This document shows, one piece after another, positions 1 through 10,055 of a stretch of 64,000 nt of DNA. Made by a program: the position numbers and the translations under genes. Within the stretch, counting starts at the first letter, position 1. Every line of letters starts with the position of its first letter. The stretch is from contig JAHIYE010000026.1 in assembly GCA_018815325.1 (NCBI GenBank), forward strand, positions 170,409-234,408, given 5' to 3'. The notes beneath the pieces were generated by a model. The model made no database searches. It saw only the letters and a program-made list of their open reading frames with translations, and was not told where the DNA came from. This stretch comes from Gammaproteobacteria bacterium (GTDB taxonomy: Bacteria > Pseudomonadota > Gammaproteobacteria > Burkholderiales > Burkholderiaceae_C).

Positions 1-695
1 AAGTTTTTGGCTTCTGTACTGGCCTTGAAGGTTGCACTGCCAGCATGAAGCACGAAGACATCTTCAGTAATTGCCTGTTTATAGCCAGCATTTGACAGAC
101 GAAGACTGAAATCAAAATCTTCGTAATAACCCAATCCGAAACCCGTATCGAGCCCCCCCAGTTGACTCCAGGCATCATGTCGAATCGCGATGCAAAAAAA
201 ATCACAGCGATAAACTGGAATGAGTTGTCGTGAAGGGTGTTCGTTAAGCCAGCGACCGATTTCAAGCCAATCTTCATGTGTCGCTTCTGGTTTCCACAAG
301 CGCTGACCGTTCCCGGCCGCATTAGTCACTGGTCCTAGCATAGCCATATCCGGCGGTGCTTCACGAACAACCAGCTTCAAGGCATCAATTGTTTTGGCGG
401 GGAAAATAGTGTCATTGTTAACAAGTAACAACCACTGCCCTCGTGCGTGCTCTGCGCCCCAGTTCATGCCGCCTGCGAAGCCACGATTGTTTTCGCTCAA
501 CAGGAGCTTAATCAATGGATACTGAGCACACCAGTCAGCCGTTTTTCTCGCTGAATCATCGGGCGACCCGTTGTCAACCACCAGCACTTCAATTTCCGGA
601 TCGTTTAACCATGGTCGTAGTGACTCCAAACATGTGCGAGTCGTGACGTCGAAGTTTTTAAACCCCAAGACGATCAAAGAGATCAATGGCACCAT
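1..695 (-). CDS. Glycosyltransferase family 2, C-terminus cut by window edge
   Basis: The 231 visible residues form a GT-A fold glycosyltransferase that probably adds a sugar to an O-antigen or other envelope polysaccharide at the cytoplasmic face of the membrane. Visible motifs are VVDNGSPDDSARK near residue 40 (nucleotide-sugar binding), LLVNNDTIFP (DxD-like metal site) and YYEDFDFSLRLSNAGYK (the ED motif seen in rhamnosyl-type GT2 enzymes). The frame is open to base 1, so the C-terminus lies outside the window. The ATG overlaps the stop of the upstream glycosyltransferase (TAATG), which implies translational coupling. The DNA is visibly more AT-rich than the housekeeping genes upstream, as is common for polysaccharide loci. 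The exact sugar cannot be read from sequence. Confidence 0.85.
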   Translation of the reverse strand, partial: MVPLISLIVLGFKNFDVTTRTCLESLRPWLNDPEIEVLVVDNGSPDDSARKTADWCAQYPLIKLLLSENNRGFAGGMNWGAEHARGQWLLLVNNDTIFPAKTIDALKLVVREAPPDMAMLGPVTNAAGNGQRLWKPEATHEDWLEIGRWLNEHPSRQLIPVYRCDFFCIAIRHDAWSQLGGLDTGFGLGYYEDFDFSLRLSNAGYKQAITEDVFVLHAGSATFKASTEAKN

Positions 696-2032
696 TAAAC
701 TGATTTCCCTTTGAGCTGGGTCACCCAGTCGCGTATGCGCGCTACGGCCTGTGCTGTCGTGTAGGGGCTTGTTTTCCCACTATCTGGCAAACTCGATCTC
801 TGCCAGTGATCCAACAATTTCTCTATGGCAGCAACGAGCTCGTTGGTTACCGTTGACTCCTCTAAATCATGATCGCCTGAAAGTACCGTCATATGTCCTT
901 CAGTACGGAGAATACTGACCATCTGCGGATTTTGATGCACGATTGCCATAATCGGCCGCTGCATCCAGAGATACTCATACAGTTTGGATGGTATGTACTC
1001 TGCACAGATCGGCTCTTCACCGTGTAGAAGTAGCAGGACATCTACGCTGCGCATGCGTTGCAAAATCTGCTCACGTCCGCTCAGCCCAGTTTCTGGATCA
1101 ATCTCAATCCGACCAAAATGATGGACAACATCATGTGCAGATGAACTGGCCAATTTCTCGCTGGAGACCGAGTCGAGTGGTCCTCCATACACATGCAATT
1201 CGATCAGATTTGCCAGCTCTGGCCTTCGCATAAACAAAGTTTCAAGCGCGCGTAATATAGGCCCCAGATGCCGCGTCGGGGACAGCGAACCAAAATGTCC
1301 GATAACAAATTTAGGGCCTGGCTGATACGGCGGAAGAGTCTGGAAAGGCCGATCAATGCCTGGCAGCAGCATCTTGCCGCGTTCACCCAGTTGCGGGTGG
1401 CGCAGGCGCGCACTGGCCAAGGCCTGCTCGGTAAACCAGATCGCCACATCCGCATCCGTGCAAATGAGTCGCTCGACCTCGGCCTGCATTTTCTGTTGCG
1501 CTGTCGCGGGCGTGCTGCCCGGTATCACCATCGGGTCATGAACTTCGGCCAGCCAGGGTGTTCCGGTTGCCCGTTTTAGCGCCCGGCCTGCCAAGTGAGC
1601 GGCAAAGGCTCCCCCCGTGGAATAGATCAAATCAAATGGTTCTCGACGTATCAACGTGCGGCCTTTGAGGTAGGCACTGATCCACCATGACCAGGAGCTT
1701 TCCACCGGGCGCAGCAACTTTTCCATCAGCATCCCGGGCATCAAAAGTATTGATGCAAGCGCCATACAGACACGATAACGCACCCCGCCACCCCAGCGAC
1801 GACGCAGCACATGGCGCAATTCGAAACGTAATCCTGCTGGCCCTGCTGGCCAGAGTTGATGATGTTCAACCACAGTGTCATGCGTACCAGACACGCCGCT
1901 CAACACCACAACCTCTATACCGGCGCGCAGTAAATGAGGGATTTTGTCGGTAATGGTCTGGCTGGCCGCTCGACCATCCATATTGAATGCATGTGCCAGT
2001 ATGAGCCACCGCTGCCGGGGATGATCGGTCAT
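695..2032 (-). CDS. Glycosyltransferase, GT4-like (GT-B fold)
   Basis: The 445-residue protein has two Rossmann-like halves. The N-terminal part holds FDLIYSTGGAFAAHLAG, like the subfamily 4-like acceptor domain. The C-terminal part holds FVIGHFGSLSPTRHLGPIL and IPSKLYEYLWMQRPIMAIV, the pattern found where GT4 enzymes bind the donor nucleotide. Its likely role is transfer of a sugar onto a lipid-linked envelope glycan. It sits between two other glycosyltransferases on the same strand and its stop overlaps the start of the next. The family assignment is reasonable; donor and acceptor are unknown. Confidence 0.75.
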   Translation of the reverse strand: MTDHPRQRWLILAHAFNMDGRAASQTITDKIPHLLRAGIEVVVLSGVSGTHDTVVEHHQLWPAGPAGLRFELRHVLRRRWGGGVRYRVCMALASILLMPGMLMEKLLRPVESSWSWWISAYLKGRTLIRREPFDLIYSTGGAFAAHLAGRALKRATGTPWLAEVHDPMVIPGSTPATAQQKMQAEVERLICTDADVAIWFTEQALASARLRHPQLGERGKMLLPGIDRPFQTLPPYQPGPKFVIGHFGSLSPTRHLGPILRALETLFMRRPELANLIELHVYGGPLDSVSSEKLASSSAHDVVHHFGRIEIDPETGLSGREQILQRMRSVDVLLLLHGEEPICAEYIPSKLYEYLWMQRPIMAIVHQNPQMVSILRTEGHMTVLSGDHDLEESTVTNELVAAIEKLLDHWQRSSLPDSGKTSPYTTAQAVARIRDWVTQLKGKSV

Positions 2033-2088
2033 GAATAGTCTGTAGGCAACGTCAAACGGGAAATATTGAGGCGGAGGTATTTTGCGCT

Positions 2089-3219
2089 CTAGCGGATAGA
2101 TACAGCCTGCTCGTACAAAGCTTCATATTGTAGGGCGGCATTTTCCCAGGAATGCGAATGCGCAAATGCAAGTCCGTGCCTGCGAAGCTGTTCTGCCAAG
2201 ACTGGTTTCTCGAGCACTGCTTCAATAAGTTGCGCCAGCTGTTTTGCATCCGCCGGATCTGTCAAAAGCAACGCGTCTTCTTCGTTCGTCAACTCACGAG
2301 AAATGCCGCAATGCGCCGGCCCGCTCACTACCACCGGCAAGCCATGCGCCATGGCCTCCAGCACCACCATGGCAAAGCTGTCCTCCCGGGTGGGATGGGC
2401 CAGGCAGTCAGCCGCGAAGTAGGCCGTGGAAAGATTCTCTAATGAGCCCAGAAAATGCACTCGCGATGCAAGTCCCATTCGCTCGGCCTGCAGGATGTAG
2501 CGGGCAGCCTGTCGGGTATTGCCCGCTATGGCCAGGCTCACATCAACAGGTAAACAGGTCATGGCCTCCAGCAGCGTATCCAATCCTTTGCGTGCATAGT
2601 CATTGGCGACAAATAGCAGCAACCTTCCATCCTTCTGCAAATTCAACTGCGCTCGGTATACTTCACGCGGCTTGGTGGCAATGGGCATATAGGTTCCCGG
2701 TGGAATGACTGACAGCACCGAACTGCTGCGTGGATAAGCCTGAGCACAGTCATCACGAAGGCCCTGCGAAGTAGCCACAACCTGCCTTCCGAGCATGGGT
2801 TTGAAGCGGCCAGCCTCCAGCCAGACATATGTCAGCAGTCTTGGACTGAGAAACACCTTGATCCATTGCCCCAATAACCTCAGCCCCCGGCGTCCCACCA
2901 GCAAGTTAAAGCGCAAGGGCCTGACATGGATGGTCTGAATCTGTCCATGCCAGGTGTTCTCATGGGAGTGCACCACATCAAACCCTGTGCGGGTCTTTCG
3001 CCACGTAGAAAAAGCAAATAAAAGTTGATTCAGCCAGCGTGGACGTTGACCCAGACAGAAAACCGAATGATAGGTCACCCCGACAACCGGTTGATTCGAC
3101 TCCTGCGAAAAAACATGTATCTCGTGTCTTGCAGCAAGCTCTTGCACCAGAGCTACCGAATAACTCTCGGCACCCCCACCCGCTTTTGAAAAGATTCGAC
3201 TGATAACTGCTATACGCAT
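2089..3219 (-). CDS. Glycosyltransferase family 4 (group 1)
   Basis: This 376-residue GT-B enzyme opens with MRIAVISRIFSKAGGGAESY, the glycine-rich acceptor-side loop typical of WaaG/RfaG-like enzymes. It carries the donor-binding HPTREDSFAMVVLEAMAHG near residue 280, whose two glutamates form the E-x7-E motif. It probably adds a hexose to the lipopolysaccharide core or a related glycan. Its start lies only 4 bases after the stop of rng, so the glycosyltransferases appear to be co-transcribed with the upstream housekeeping genes. The substrate is not deducible. Confidence 0.85.
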   Translation of the reverse strand: MRIAVISRIFSKAGGGAESYSVALVQELAARHEIHVFSQESNQPVVGVTYHSVFCLGQRPRWLNQLLFAFSTWRKTRTGFDVVHSHENTWHGQIQTIHVRPLRFNLLVGRRGLRLLGQWIKVFLSPRLLTYVWLEAGRFKPMLGRQVVATSQGLRDDCAQAYPRSSSVLSVIPPGTYMPIATKPREVYRAQLNLQKDGRLLLFVANDYARKGLDTLLEAMTCLPVDVSLAIAGNTRQAARYILQAERMGLASRVHFLGSLENLSTAYFAADCLAHPTREDSFAMVVLEAMAHGLPVVVSGPAHCGISRELTNEEDALLLTDPADAKQLAQLIEAVLEKPVLAEQLRRHGLAFAHSHSWENAALQYEALYEQAVSIR

Positions 3220-3223
3220 GGCA

Positions 3224-4699
3224 CTACAGCAGCACGATGTCGTACTGCTCTTGCGCCATGGCAGCCTCGCTTTGCAAAGACACCGGTTTGCCGATGAATT
3301 CGCTCAGACCGGCCAGGTGCTGGCTCTCTTCGTCCAGAAACAACTCTATGACTTTGGGGGAAGCCACCACGCGAAATTCTCGCGGATGAAACTGGCGTGC
3401 TTCACGCAAAATTTCACGGAATATGTCGTACACCACGCTGCGCGCAGTCTTGACGATACCCTTGCCAGTGCAGATCGGGCATGGTTCGCACAGCATGTGA
3501 GCCAAAGATTCTCTCGTGCGTTTACGGGTCATCTCGACCAAACCTAATTGGGAAAATCCACCGGCCATGGTTTTCACGCGATCCTTTGCCAACTGCTTGC
3601 GGAACTCCGCCAGCACAGCCTCCTGATGGTCTTCGCGCACCATGTCGATGAAGTCGACAATGATGATGCCTCCCAGGTTTCGCAGGCGCAGCTGACGTGC
3701 AATGGCCTGGGCCGCCTCCAAATTGGTCTTGAAAATCGTGTCATCAAAGTTGCGGGCCCCTACAAAACCCCCAGTATTCACATCCACCGTGGTCAAGGCT
3801 TCCGTCTGATCCACCATGAGGTAGCCCCCCGACTTGAGATCCACACGACGCCCCAGCGCCCTGGCTATTTCCTCATCAATGCCATAAAGATCAAAAATCG
3901 GTCGCTCGCCCTTGTAGTGCTGCAGCTTTTCAGTCGTTGCCGGCATGAACGCCTGACCAAACGCCTTGAGCACTTCAAACTGTTCGCGTGAGTCGACCTT
4001 GATGGTTTGTGTCGCCTCACCCACCAGATCACGCAGTACACGTTGCAAGAGGTTCAGATCCTTGTGCAGCAGCGACAGGGGGGGCAGACGCAGAGATGCG
4101 TCCTTGATCCGTGACCAGGCTTTTCTCAGATAGGCAATGTCTTCTGACAACTCCATGTCACTCGCATCCTCGCCATTGGTTCTAAGAATGAACCCGCCGC
4201 CTTGTGGTGCTGTAATCTGGAGCAGTCGCTTGCGAAGCTCATCGCGCTGATCGGGAGGGATCTTCTGGGATACCCCCACATGGTCGTCTTGCGGCAAAAA
4301 CACCAGCATGCGCCCGGCGATGCTGATCTGGGTCGACAAACGAGCCCCCTTGGTCCCAATAGGATCCTTGATCACCTGCACCATTAATGACTGCCCCTCG
4401 AACACCTGCTTTTCGATCGGTATCTGGGGCTGGGTATTGCGCGCCATGGAGGGAGGTTCACCCTCTGGCTGGCGATGCCAGACATCAGCCACATGCAGAA
4501 AGGCAGCCCTCTCCAGTCCAATGTCGATAAAAGCGGACTGCATGCCAGGCAGCACACGTGCCACCTTTCCAAGGTAGACATTTCCCACCAGGCCATGCTC
4601 GAAAGCGCGCTCAACATGGAGTTCCTGCACCGCGCCATTTTCTACAATGGCTACGCGCGTCTCCTGCGGCGACCAATTGATCAGGATGTCTTCTTGCAT
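3224..4699 (-). CDS. rng: Ribonuclease G
   Basis: RNase G is an endoribonuclease of the RNase E/G family that matures the 5' end of 16S rRNA and cleaves some mRNAs. The 491-residue length is normal for RNase G and lacks the long scaffold tail of RNase E. An S1-like RNA-binding domain covers roughly residues 35-130. The metal-binding catalytic aspartates are visible in DVNTGGF (about residue 304) and IVDFIDM (about residue 348). The zinc-link cysteines are in CEPCPICTGKG (about residue 405), where family members bind Zn between protomers. It follows maf by 25 bases in the same operon. Confidence 0.95.
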   Translation of the reverse strand: MQEDILINWSPQETRVAIVENGAVQELHVERAFEHGLVGNVYLGKVARVLPGMQSAFIDIGLERAAFLHVADVWHRQPEGEPPSMARNTQPQIPIEKQVFEGQSLMVQVIKDPIGTKGARLSTQISIAGRMLVFLPQDDHVGVSQKIPPDQRDELRKRLLQITAPQGGGFILRTNGEDASDMELSEDIAYLRKAWSRIKDASLRLPPLSLLHKDLNLLQRVLRDLVGEATQTIKVDSREQFEVLKAFGQAFMPATTEKLQHYKGERPIFDLYGIDEEIARALGRRVDLKSGGYLMVDQTEALTTVDVNTGGFVGARNFDDTIFKTNLEAAQAIARQLRLRNLGGIIIVDFIDMVREDHQEAVLAEFRKQLAKDRVKTMAGGFSQLGLVEMTRKRTRESLAHMLCEPCPICTGKGIVKTARSVVYDIFREILREARQFHPREFRVVASPKVIELFLDEESQHLAGLSEFIGKPVSLQSEAAMAQEQYDIVLL

Positions 4700-4724
4700 A
4701 GGTCAGGAACAGGCATCAGGTAAC

Positions 4725-5327
4725 TTAAATTTTAAAACCAAACGACTGCAACAATTGCGCCGTCTCATACACGGGAAGTCCCATGATGCCAGAGTATGAG
4801 CCGCTGATATGTGCGATGAAGGCAGCTGCCCTGCCCTGTACTGCATACGCACCGGCCTTGCCCATGGGCTCATCTGACGCTACATAACGGGCGATCTGAC
4901 GCTGGCTCAAGTCCGCAAAGGTCACATTTGACACGCTCAGGGCAGACAGCCGTTTGCGTGAGGTCCCGATAGCAACAGCTGTCAGTACCCGATGGCTTTT
5001 ACCCGCCAGCGCTGCCAGCATGCGCGCTGCGTCGTTCGCATCCTGCGGTTTGGCGAACATCTGGCGCCCCAGAGCTACGGTGGTATCGGAACACAAGATC
5101 GTGGCAGCAGGCAAACCCCTGCGCCGGCAGCGCTGCAAGGCTGCGTCCAGCTTGAGTTGTGTGACGCGCTGCACATAGGCGGTGGGCGCTTCTCGCAGCA
5201 AGGGCAGCTCAAGCGCTTCCACATCCTCATCCGCATCAGGCAAGAGCAATTCGTGCTTCACGCCAAGCTGCGCCAGTAACTGGCGCCGACGCGGGCTCTG
5301 AGAAGCCAGATAGATGAAGTCAGTCAT
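4725..5327 (-). CDS. maf: Maf-like nucleoside triphosphate pyrophosphatase
   Basis: Maf proteins hydrolyse non-canonical or excess nucleoside triphosphates to monophosphates and pyrophosphate, and are linked to septum control. The 200-residue protein shows the N-terminal nucleotide-binding ASQSPRRRQLL, the conserved acidic SDTTVALG, and GKAGAYAVQG near the C-terminus. The Arg after SQSPR and the QG pair match the YhdE-like (dTTP/UTP) subfamily better than YceF, but I did not align them. It lies between rlmH and rng, a classic neighbourhood in beta- and gammaproteobacteria. Confidence 0.9.
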   Translation of the reverse strand: MTDFIYLASQSPRRRQLLAQLGVKHELLLPDADEDVEALELPLLREAPTAYVQRVTQLKLDAALQRCRRRGLPAATILCSDTTVALGRQMFAKPQDANDAARMLAALAGKSHRVLTAVAIGTSRKRLSALSVSNVTFADLSQRQIARYVASDEPMGKAGAYAVQGRAAAFIAHISGSYSGIMGLPVYETAQLLQSFGFKI

Positions 5328-5402
5328 AAGTTCACACTGTGCTTGTGTCCATTACGAAACACGACCACGATGCAGCCGGAACAAACAGCCGGCACACATC
5401 CA

Positions 5403-5870
5403 TTATTCACGGTGATAAGGGTGGTTGGCATTGATGGACCAGGCTCGGTACAGCTGCTCGATCAACAACACCCGGGCAAACGCATGCGGCAGGGTCAGGT
5501 CCGACAGACGGATGCGTTCATGGGCAGCCTGCCGGAAGGCTGGATCGAGTCCGTCGGGGCCACCGATCACCAGAGCGACATCGTCGCTTTCTAGCTGCCA
5601 ATGTTTGAGCCTGTCTGCCAAGGCCTGCGTTCTGAGTGAAGTTCCCCGCTCGTCCAATGCCACCACGCGTGCACCTTTGGGGATGGCGGCCTCGATGCGG
5701 CTTCGCTCCGCAGCGTAAATGGTATCCAGCGTTTTGGAGCCACGGGGTTCGGTCTTGACAGCCTTCAACTCCACCTTGAGTTCCGGGGGGAAGCGCTTGG
5801 CGTAGTCAGCCCAAGCCGTCTGAGCCCAATCCGGGATACGCTGACCGACAGCGACTATCAGGAGCCTCAT
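5403..5870 (-). CDS. rlmH: 23S rRNA pseudouridine-1915 N3-methyltransferase
   Basis: RlmH is the SPOUT-class enzyme that uses S-adenosylmethionine to methylate pseudouridine 1915 in helix 69 of 23S rRNA on 70S ribosomes. The 155-residue length is exactly typical. The protein starts [15 protein letters not shown] and carries the trefoil-knot SAM-binding loop [13 protein letters not shown] followed by [25 protein letters not shown]. It sits 9 bases after rsfS, an almost universal pairing of two ribosome-assembly genes. Confidence 0.96.
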   Translation of the reverse strand: MRLLIVAVGQRIPDWAQTAWADYAKRFPPELKVELKAVKTEPRGSKTLDTIYAAERSRIEAAIPKGARVVALDERGTSLRTQALADRLKHWQLESDDVALVIGGPDGLDPAFRQAAHERIRLSDLTLPHAFARVLLIEQLYRAWSINANHPYHRE

Positions 5871-5879
5871 TCAGGCTGC

Positions 5880-6563
5880 TCAGGCTTTTCGTGTGCTTGC
5901 CTTCTTAGCCGGAGCTTTAGTGCTTTTCTTGGCCGGCGGCTTGGTCGCCATGACCTTGACTGTCTTCACGGGGCTTTTGGCTGGCGCCTTCCCGGAGGCC
6001 GTCTTTTTAGCCGGCACTTTTTTGCTGGCAGGTGTTTTCGTTGCCGCTGTTTTCTTTAACTGGGCTTTTGAGGGGAAAGCGTCGGCCACACCTTTTTTGG
6101 CAGCATTCGAACGCTTGAGGCTACCCGAAGACTTGGCCTCTTCTTTGGCGCTTGCGGCTGGCTTGGTTGCAGATTTCGCTGCCGGCTTGTCCGCACCGAG
6201 CTTCAGGCGCACAGGTTTTTCACCCCACAACTCTTCCAGATGGTAATACTGGCGAATACTGGGCTGCATGATGTGCACGACCGCCTGGCCGCAATCCACG
6301 ATGATCCATTCACCGTTTTCCTCGCCTTCGATGCGGGGTTTCGCAAAGCCCGCATCGCGTACGGCATCGCGCACACTGGCTGCCAGCGCCTTGGTCTGAC
6401 GGTTCGAAGTGCCCGACGCGACGACCACCCGCTCAAACAAGGCCGTCAGGTGCTCGGTGTTAAACACCTGGATATCCTGCGCCTTCACGTCCTCCAGACC
6501 ATCGACAATGGCTCGCTGGAGTTTCTGGGTATCTTTAGTGGCTGTGGTGTCTGTATTCATCAA
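5880..6563 (-). CDS. rsfS: Ribosomal silencing factor RsfS with long Lys/Ala/Pro tail
   Basis: RsfS binds ribosomal protein uL14 and blocks subunit joining in starved cells. Residues about 10-115 form the conserved domain, including FERVVVASGTSNRQTKALA and IIVDCGQAVVHIM. The remaining ~110 residues are a low-complexity tail rich in Lys, Ala and Pro with repeated PAKK/PAKS-type units, similar to histone H1-like tails. Standard RsfS is about 105-130 residues, so the 227-residue length is due to the tail. The start overlaps the nadD stop by 4 bases. The tail could bind RNA or DNA nonspecifically; this is inference. Confidence 0.93.
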   Translation of the reverse strand: MMNTDTTATKDTQKLQRAIVDGLEDVKAQDIQVFNTEHLTALFERVVVASGTSNRQTKALAASVRDAVRDAGFAKPRIEGEENGEWIIVDCGQAVVHIMQPSIRQYYHLEELWGEKPVRLKLGADKPAAKSATKPAASAKEEAKSSGSLKRSNAAKKGVADAFPSKAQLKKTAATKTPASKKVPAKKTASGKAPAKSPVKTVKVMATKPPAKKSTKAPAKKASTRKA

Positions 6564-7174
6564 GCGGTCTGGTAAAGGTGATGGTGAGCAATATAACGCG
6601 CAACGGGCTCCGCAACCAGTGTGCCGACGTCCTGTCGGGCAGCCAGTCGGCTGCGGATATCTGTTGCGCTGATGGGCATGAAAGGCATTTGCAACAGCAG
6701 ATAACGCGACTCGAGCCCGGCAGGGGGGCTAAATTGCGGCATTCCCCTTGTCAATTCTTGGCGTTCAGCTACACAAATTATAGCAAGTCGGGGGATTTCC
6801 CGCCATTCATGCCAATTGGGAAGTGCATTGGCCTGATCAGCACCAATCACCAAAAATAGTTCGGCATGGGGCTGTTCTGCCTTGATTTCACGCAATGTAT
6901 CCAGCGTATAGCTGGGGCCGGCACGCAAAGTCTCACGAGGGTCCACGACCGCCCCCGGCACATCAGAGAACGCGAGCTCCGCCATGGCCAGTCGATACGG
7001 TGCGGGGGTGAGTTGCCGCGTCTTGTGCCAGGCCTGGCCGGTCGGGATGACCCTGACTTCATCAAGCTGCAATTGCTCGACGGCAGCCTCCAGCAAGGCC
7101 CGATGGGCAGCATGCGGCGGATCGAACGCGCCGCCAAAAATGCCCAGCCGTTTGGAGCCGGCGGTCAAACCCAC
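6560..7174 (-). CDS. nadD: Nicotinate-nucleotide adenylyltransferase
   Basis: NadD adenylates nicotinic acid mononucleotide with ATP to form deamido-NAD in NAD synthesis. The 204-residue protein has the nucleotidyltransferase signature [15 protein letters not shown] at residues ~11-25 and the C-terminal [10 protein letters not shown] (ISxTxIR motif). It overlaps hemF upstream by about 10 bases and rsfS downstream by 4 bases, consistent with translational coupling in the run. Confidence 0.95.
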   Translation of the reverse strand: MGLTAGSKRLGIFGGAFDPPHAAHRALLEAAVEQLQLDEVRVIPTGQAWHKTRQLTPAPYRLAMAELAFSDVPGAVVDPRETLRAGPSYTLDTLREIKAEQPHAELFLVIGADQANALPNWHEWREIPRLAIICVAERQELTRGMPQFSPPAGLESRYLLLQMPFMPISATDIRSRLAARQDVGTLVAEPVARYIAHHHLYQTA

Positions 7175-8097
7175 TCCCGGCGGATCAGGAATTTGCTGTA
7201 GAGCTCGCTCTCGGGCGAACCCGCTTCAGGTACCTGCTGATAGGCCCAACTCGCCAAGGGCGGCATTGAAAGCAGAATCGACTCCGTGCGTCCGCCGGAC
7301 TGCAGGCCGAAATGGGTACCCCGATCCCAGACCAGGTTGAACTCGACATAGCGGCCGCGTCGATACAACTGAAAGTTGCGCTCGCGCTCGCCATATTCCA
7401 TGGCCTTGCGGCGCTGAACGATGGGGACATAGGCATCCAGAAAGGCGTCGCCAACCGAGCGCATCATGGCAAAGCTACCATCGAATCCAAGCTCAGAGAA
7501 ATCATCGAAAAAGATGCCCCCAATCCCGCGTTGCTCATTGCGGTGCTTGAGAAAGAAGTATTCGTCACACCAGGTCTTGAAACGCGGGTATTTGTCGCTA
7601 CCCGAAGGCTCCAGTGCAGCCTTGCAGGTCGTGTGGAAGTACTCGGCATCCTGTTCGAAGCCGTAGTACGGCGTCAAATCCATGCCCCCACCGAACCAGC
7701 AAACTTCCCGGCCATCCGTCCCCTTGGCCGCGAGCATACGCACGTTCATGTGCACCGTCGGCACATAGGGGTTGCGAGGATGAAAAACCAGCGAGACACC
7801 CATGGCCTCGAAAGGCCCGCCAGCCAGTTCGGGACGATGCTGTGTTGCAGAGGGCGGCAGTTTCGGGCCACGAACATGGGAGTAGCCACAGCCTGCACGC
7901 TCAAATACGCTGCCACCTTCAAGAATCTGGGTGATTCCGTTGCCCTGCAATTGTTCGCCGGCTTCTTTCTGCCAGGCATCACGCAAGAAATCTTTGCCGT
8001 CGATGGCTGTTATAGCCGTTGTAATGCGTACCTGAAGTTCTTGCAGGTAATGGCTCACAGCCTCGGTATTCGAAAATTCCATAGTCGCTTGCTTCAT
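7165..8097 (-). CDS. hemF: Oxygen-dependent coproporphyrinogen III oxidase
   Basis: HemF oxidatively decarboxylates coproporphyrinogen III to protoporphyrinogen IX using O2, in heme synthesis. The 310-residue protein has normal family length and diagnostic stretches: [30 protein letters not shown] and [11 protein letters not shown], where conserved His, Asp and Arg line the substrate site. Its start overlaps the stop of the acyltransferase gene by 4 bases. No regulatory site is visible at the gene itself; expression presumably follows the yebC-purD run. Confidence 0.97.
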   Translation of the reverse strand: MKQATMEFSNTEAVSHYLQELQVRITTAITAIDGKDFLRDAWQKEAGEQLQGNGITQILEGGSVFERAGCGYSHVRGPKLPPSATQHRPELAGGPFEAMGVSLVFHPRNPYVPTVHMNVRMLAAKGTDGREVCWFGGGMDLTPYYGFEQDAEYFHTTCKAALEPSGSDKYPRFKTWCDEYFFLKHRNEQRGIGGIFFDDFSELGFDGSFAMMRSVGDAFLDAYVPIVQRRKAMEYGERERNFQLYRRGRYVEFNLVWDRGTHFGLQSGGRTESILLSMPPLASWAYQQVPEAGSPESELYSKFLIRREWV

Positions 8098-8762
8098 TTC
8101 AAAATGGTTTCAGCCCTGGACACCGAGGAATCCAGTAACTTGATGGGGGCCGCATTTCCAGGACGGCAACCTTGCACACTCCGATAAACGGCGGTTATTC
8201 GGACAAAGTCAGCAGCCGGATCACCCGTCAGCAGGATGAAGTCCTGCACCACGACTTCTCGGCGGCTGTAATCCAGTCGCACCAGGCCTAGCGGCACCTG
8301 CGCCTTGAAGGCTGTTTGGTAAAAGCCGCTGCGCCAGCCTGGAGTCGCCTTGCGTGTGCCCTCAGGCGCCAGCGCCAGCCAGAAATACTCACCTCGTTCG
8401 CTTGCATGGGCAAACTGCTCCACGGCCTGCCCCACCACCCCTTGAGGCGAGGCCCGTTCCACGGGCACCCCGCCCAGCCAGCGCAACCAAGAACCCAGCA
8501 ACGGAATTTGAAACAGCGTGTGTTTACCCCAGAATCGCACGGGAATGCCAATTGACCACTTGACAAGCACCAGCACCACGAAATCCCAGTTGCTGGTGTG
8601 TGGATACACCACCAATACACCTTGCAGCGTCGGCAAGCCATCGAATTGAACTCGCCAGCCGATACGCGCCAGCAACCAGCGCGCCAGCGCACTGCCTGAC
8701 AGCTGCACCGCAAATGGCTTATGAAAATCGCTCGTTGTCATCAACAGCGGCTGGGTAGTCAC
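8094..8762 (-). CDS. Lysophospholipid acyltransferase family protein (PlsC-like)
   Basis: The 222-residue protein carries the acyltransferase box PHTSNWDF (H-x4-D catalytic motif) near residue 52 and APEGTRK (motif III) near residue 133, so it probably transfers an acyl chain to a lysophospholipid or similar acceptor at the inner membrane. The first codon at 8762 is GTG, directly abutting the purD stop; an in-frame ATG exists at 8741 (MTTSDFHK). It is shorter than canonical PlsC and belongs to the group often found next to hemF in Burkholderiales. Acceptor specificity is unknown. Confidence 0.85.
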   Translation of the reverse strand: MTTQPLLMTTSDFHKPFAVQLSGSALARWLLARIGWRVQFDGLPTLQGVLVVYPHTSNWDFVVLVLVKWSIGIPVRFWGKHTLFQIPLLGSWLRWLGGVPVERASPQGVVGQAVEQFAHASERGEYFWLALAPEGTRKATPGWRSGFYQTAFKAQVPLGLVRLDYSRREVVVQDFILLTGDPAADFVRITAVYRSVQGCRPGNAAPIKLLDSSVSRAETILK

Positions 8763-10055
8763 TTAGCTCTTGATAGCTCGGTAGCCGATATCGCTGCGCA
8801 ACTGCATGCCATCGAAATGAATACCACGACCGAACTCATAAGCACGCTGCTGAGCCTGTTTCACGCCATCGGCCAACGCTGTCACACACAGCACACGCCC
8901 GCCTGAGGTAAGCACCTGGCCATCCTTGAACACCGTGCCTGCATGGAACACCACGGCATCGTCGGCATCCTTGGGCAAACCGGAAATAACATCGCCCCGG
9001 CGTGGATGGAGTGGATAACCATAGGCCGCAACCACATAGCCCAGGGCCGTACGCCGATCCCATTGCAACTCCACCTGATCCAGGCGTCCGTGTAGCCCTG
9101 GCTCGGTGGCGGCCCACAGGACATCCACCAGGTCCGATTTCAGACGCATCAGGATCGGTTGCGTTTCCGGATCTCCCATGCGGCAGTTGAACTCGAGTGT
9201 CCTGGGTACGCCGTGCGCATCAATCATCAGGCCCGCATAAAGGAAGCCGGTGTAGGGTATGCCATCCTTCTCCATACCTTTGATGGTCGGCATGATGATT
9301 TCCCGCATCGCACGCGCATGCACCTCAGGCGTGACCACTGGTGCCGGTGAATAGGCGCCCATGCCACCGGTGTTGGGGCCCTGGTCACCATCGAGCAGAC
9401 GCTTGTGATCCTGGCTGGTGGCCAGCGCCACTACATTTTTGCCGTCACACAGGACAATGAAACTGGCCTCTTCACCCGTGAGGAACTCTTCAATGACCAC
9501 CCGGGCGCCACCTTCGTTGTGACTCACGCCCAAGGTGTTGTCCACCAGCATGAAATCGATCGCCTCATGCGCTTCGGCCAGTGTCATGGCCACGACCACG
9601 CCCTTGCCTGCGGCCAGGCCATCGGCCTTGACCACAATGGGCGCGCCCATCTTGTCCACATAGGCGCGGGCTGCGGCCGGGTCAGAAAACGTGTCGTAAG
9701 CTGCGGTTGGAATGCCATGGCGCTTCATGAATGCCTTGGAAAATGCCTTTGAGCTCTCCAGCTGGGCCGCCGCCTTGGTCGGACCGAACACCCGCAGGCC
9801 ATGGGCTCTGAACTCGTCCACTACGCCAGCCGCCAGAGGTGCCTCAGGGCCGACCACGGTGAGCCCGATCTTGTTCTCCAATGCCCAGGCACGCAACTCC
9901 TTCACATCGGTGAGGGGTACGTTCTGCAGATGCTCGTCAAGCGCAGTTCCGCCATTACCGGGTGCCACATAAACCAACTGCACCCGGGGCGACTGCGCCA
10001 GTTTCCAGGCCATCGCATGTTCGCGGCCACCGCCGCCAATGACAAGAATTTTCAT
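8763..10055 (-). CDS. purD: Phosphoribosylamine-glycine ligase
   Basis: PurD joins glycine to 5-phosphoribosylamine with ATP in step two of de novo purine synthesis. The 430-residue length is typical. Visible are the N-terminal [18 protein letters not shown], the ATP-grasp domain with [13 protein letters not shown] and [10 protein letters not shown], and the metal/ATP site [12 protein letters not shown]. The start overlaps the yebC stop by 4 bases (ATGA). Confidence 0.97.
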   Translation of the reverse strand: MKILVIGGGGREHAMAWKLAQSPRVQLVYVAPGNGGTALDEHLQNVPLTDVKELRAWALENKIGLTVVGPEAPLAAGVVDEFRAHGLRVFGPTKAAAQLESSKAFSKAFMKRHGIPTAAYDTFSDPAAARAYVDKMGAPIVVKADGLAAGKGVVVAMTLAEAHEAIDFMLVDNTLGVSHNEGGARVVIEEFLTGEEASFIVLCDGKNVVALATSQDHKRLLDGDQGPNTGGMGAYSPAPVVTPEVHARAMREIIMPTIKGMEKDGIPYTGFLYAGLMIDAHGVPRTLEFNCRMGDPETQPILMRLKSDLVDVLWAATEPGLHGRLDQVELQWDRRTALGYVVAAYGYPLHPRRGDVISGLPKDADDAVVFHAGTVFKDGQVLTSGGRVLCVTALADGVKQAQQRAYEFGRGIHFDGMQLRSDIGYRAIKS

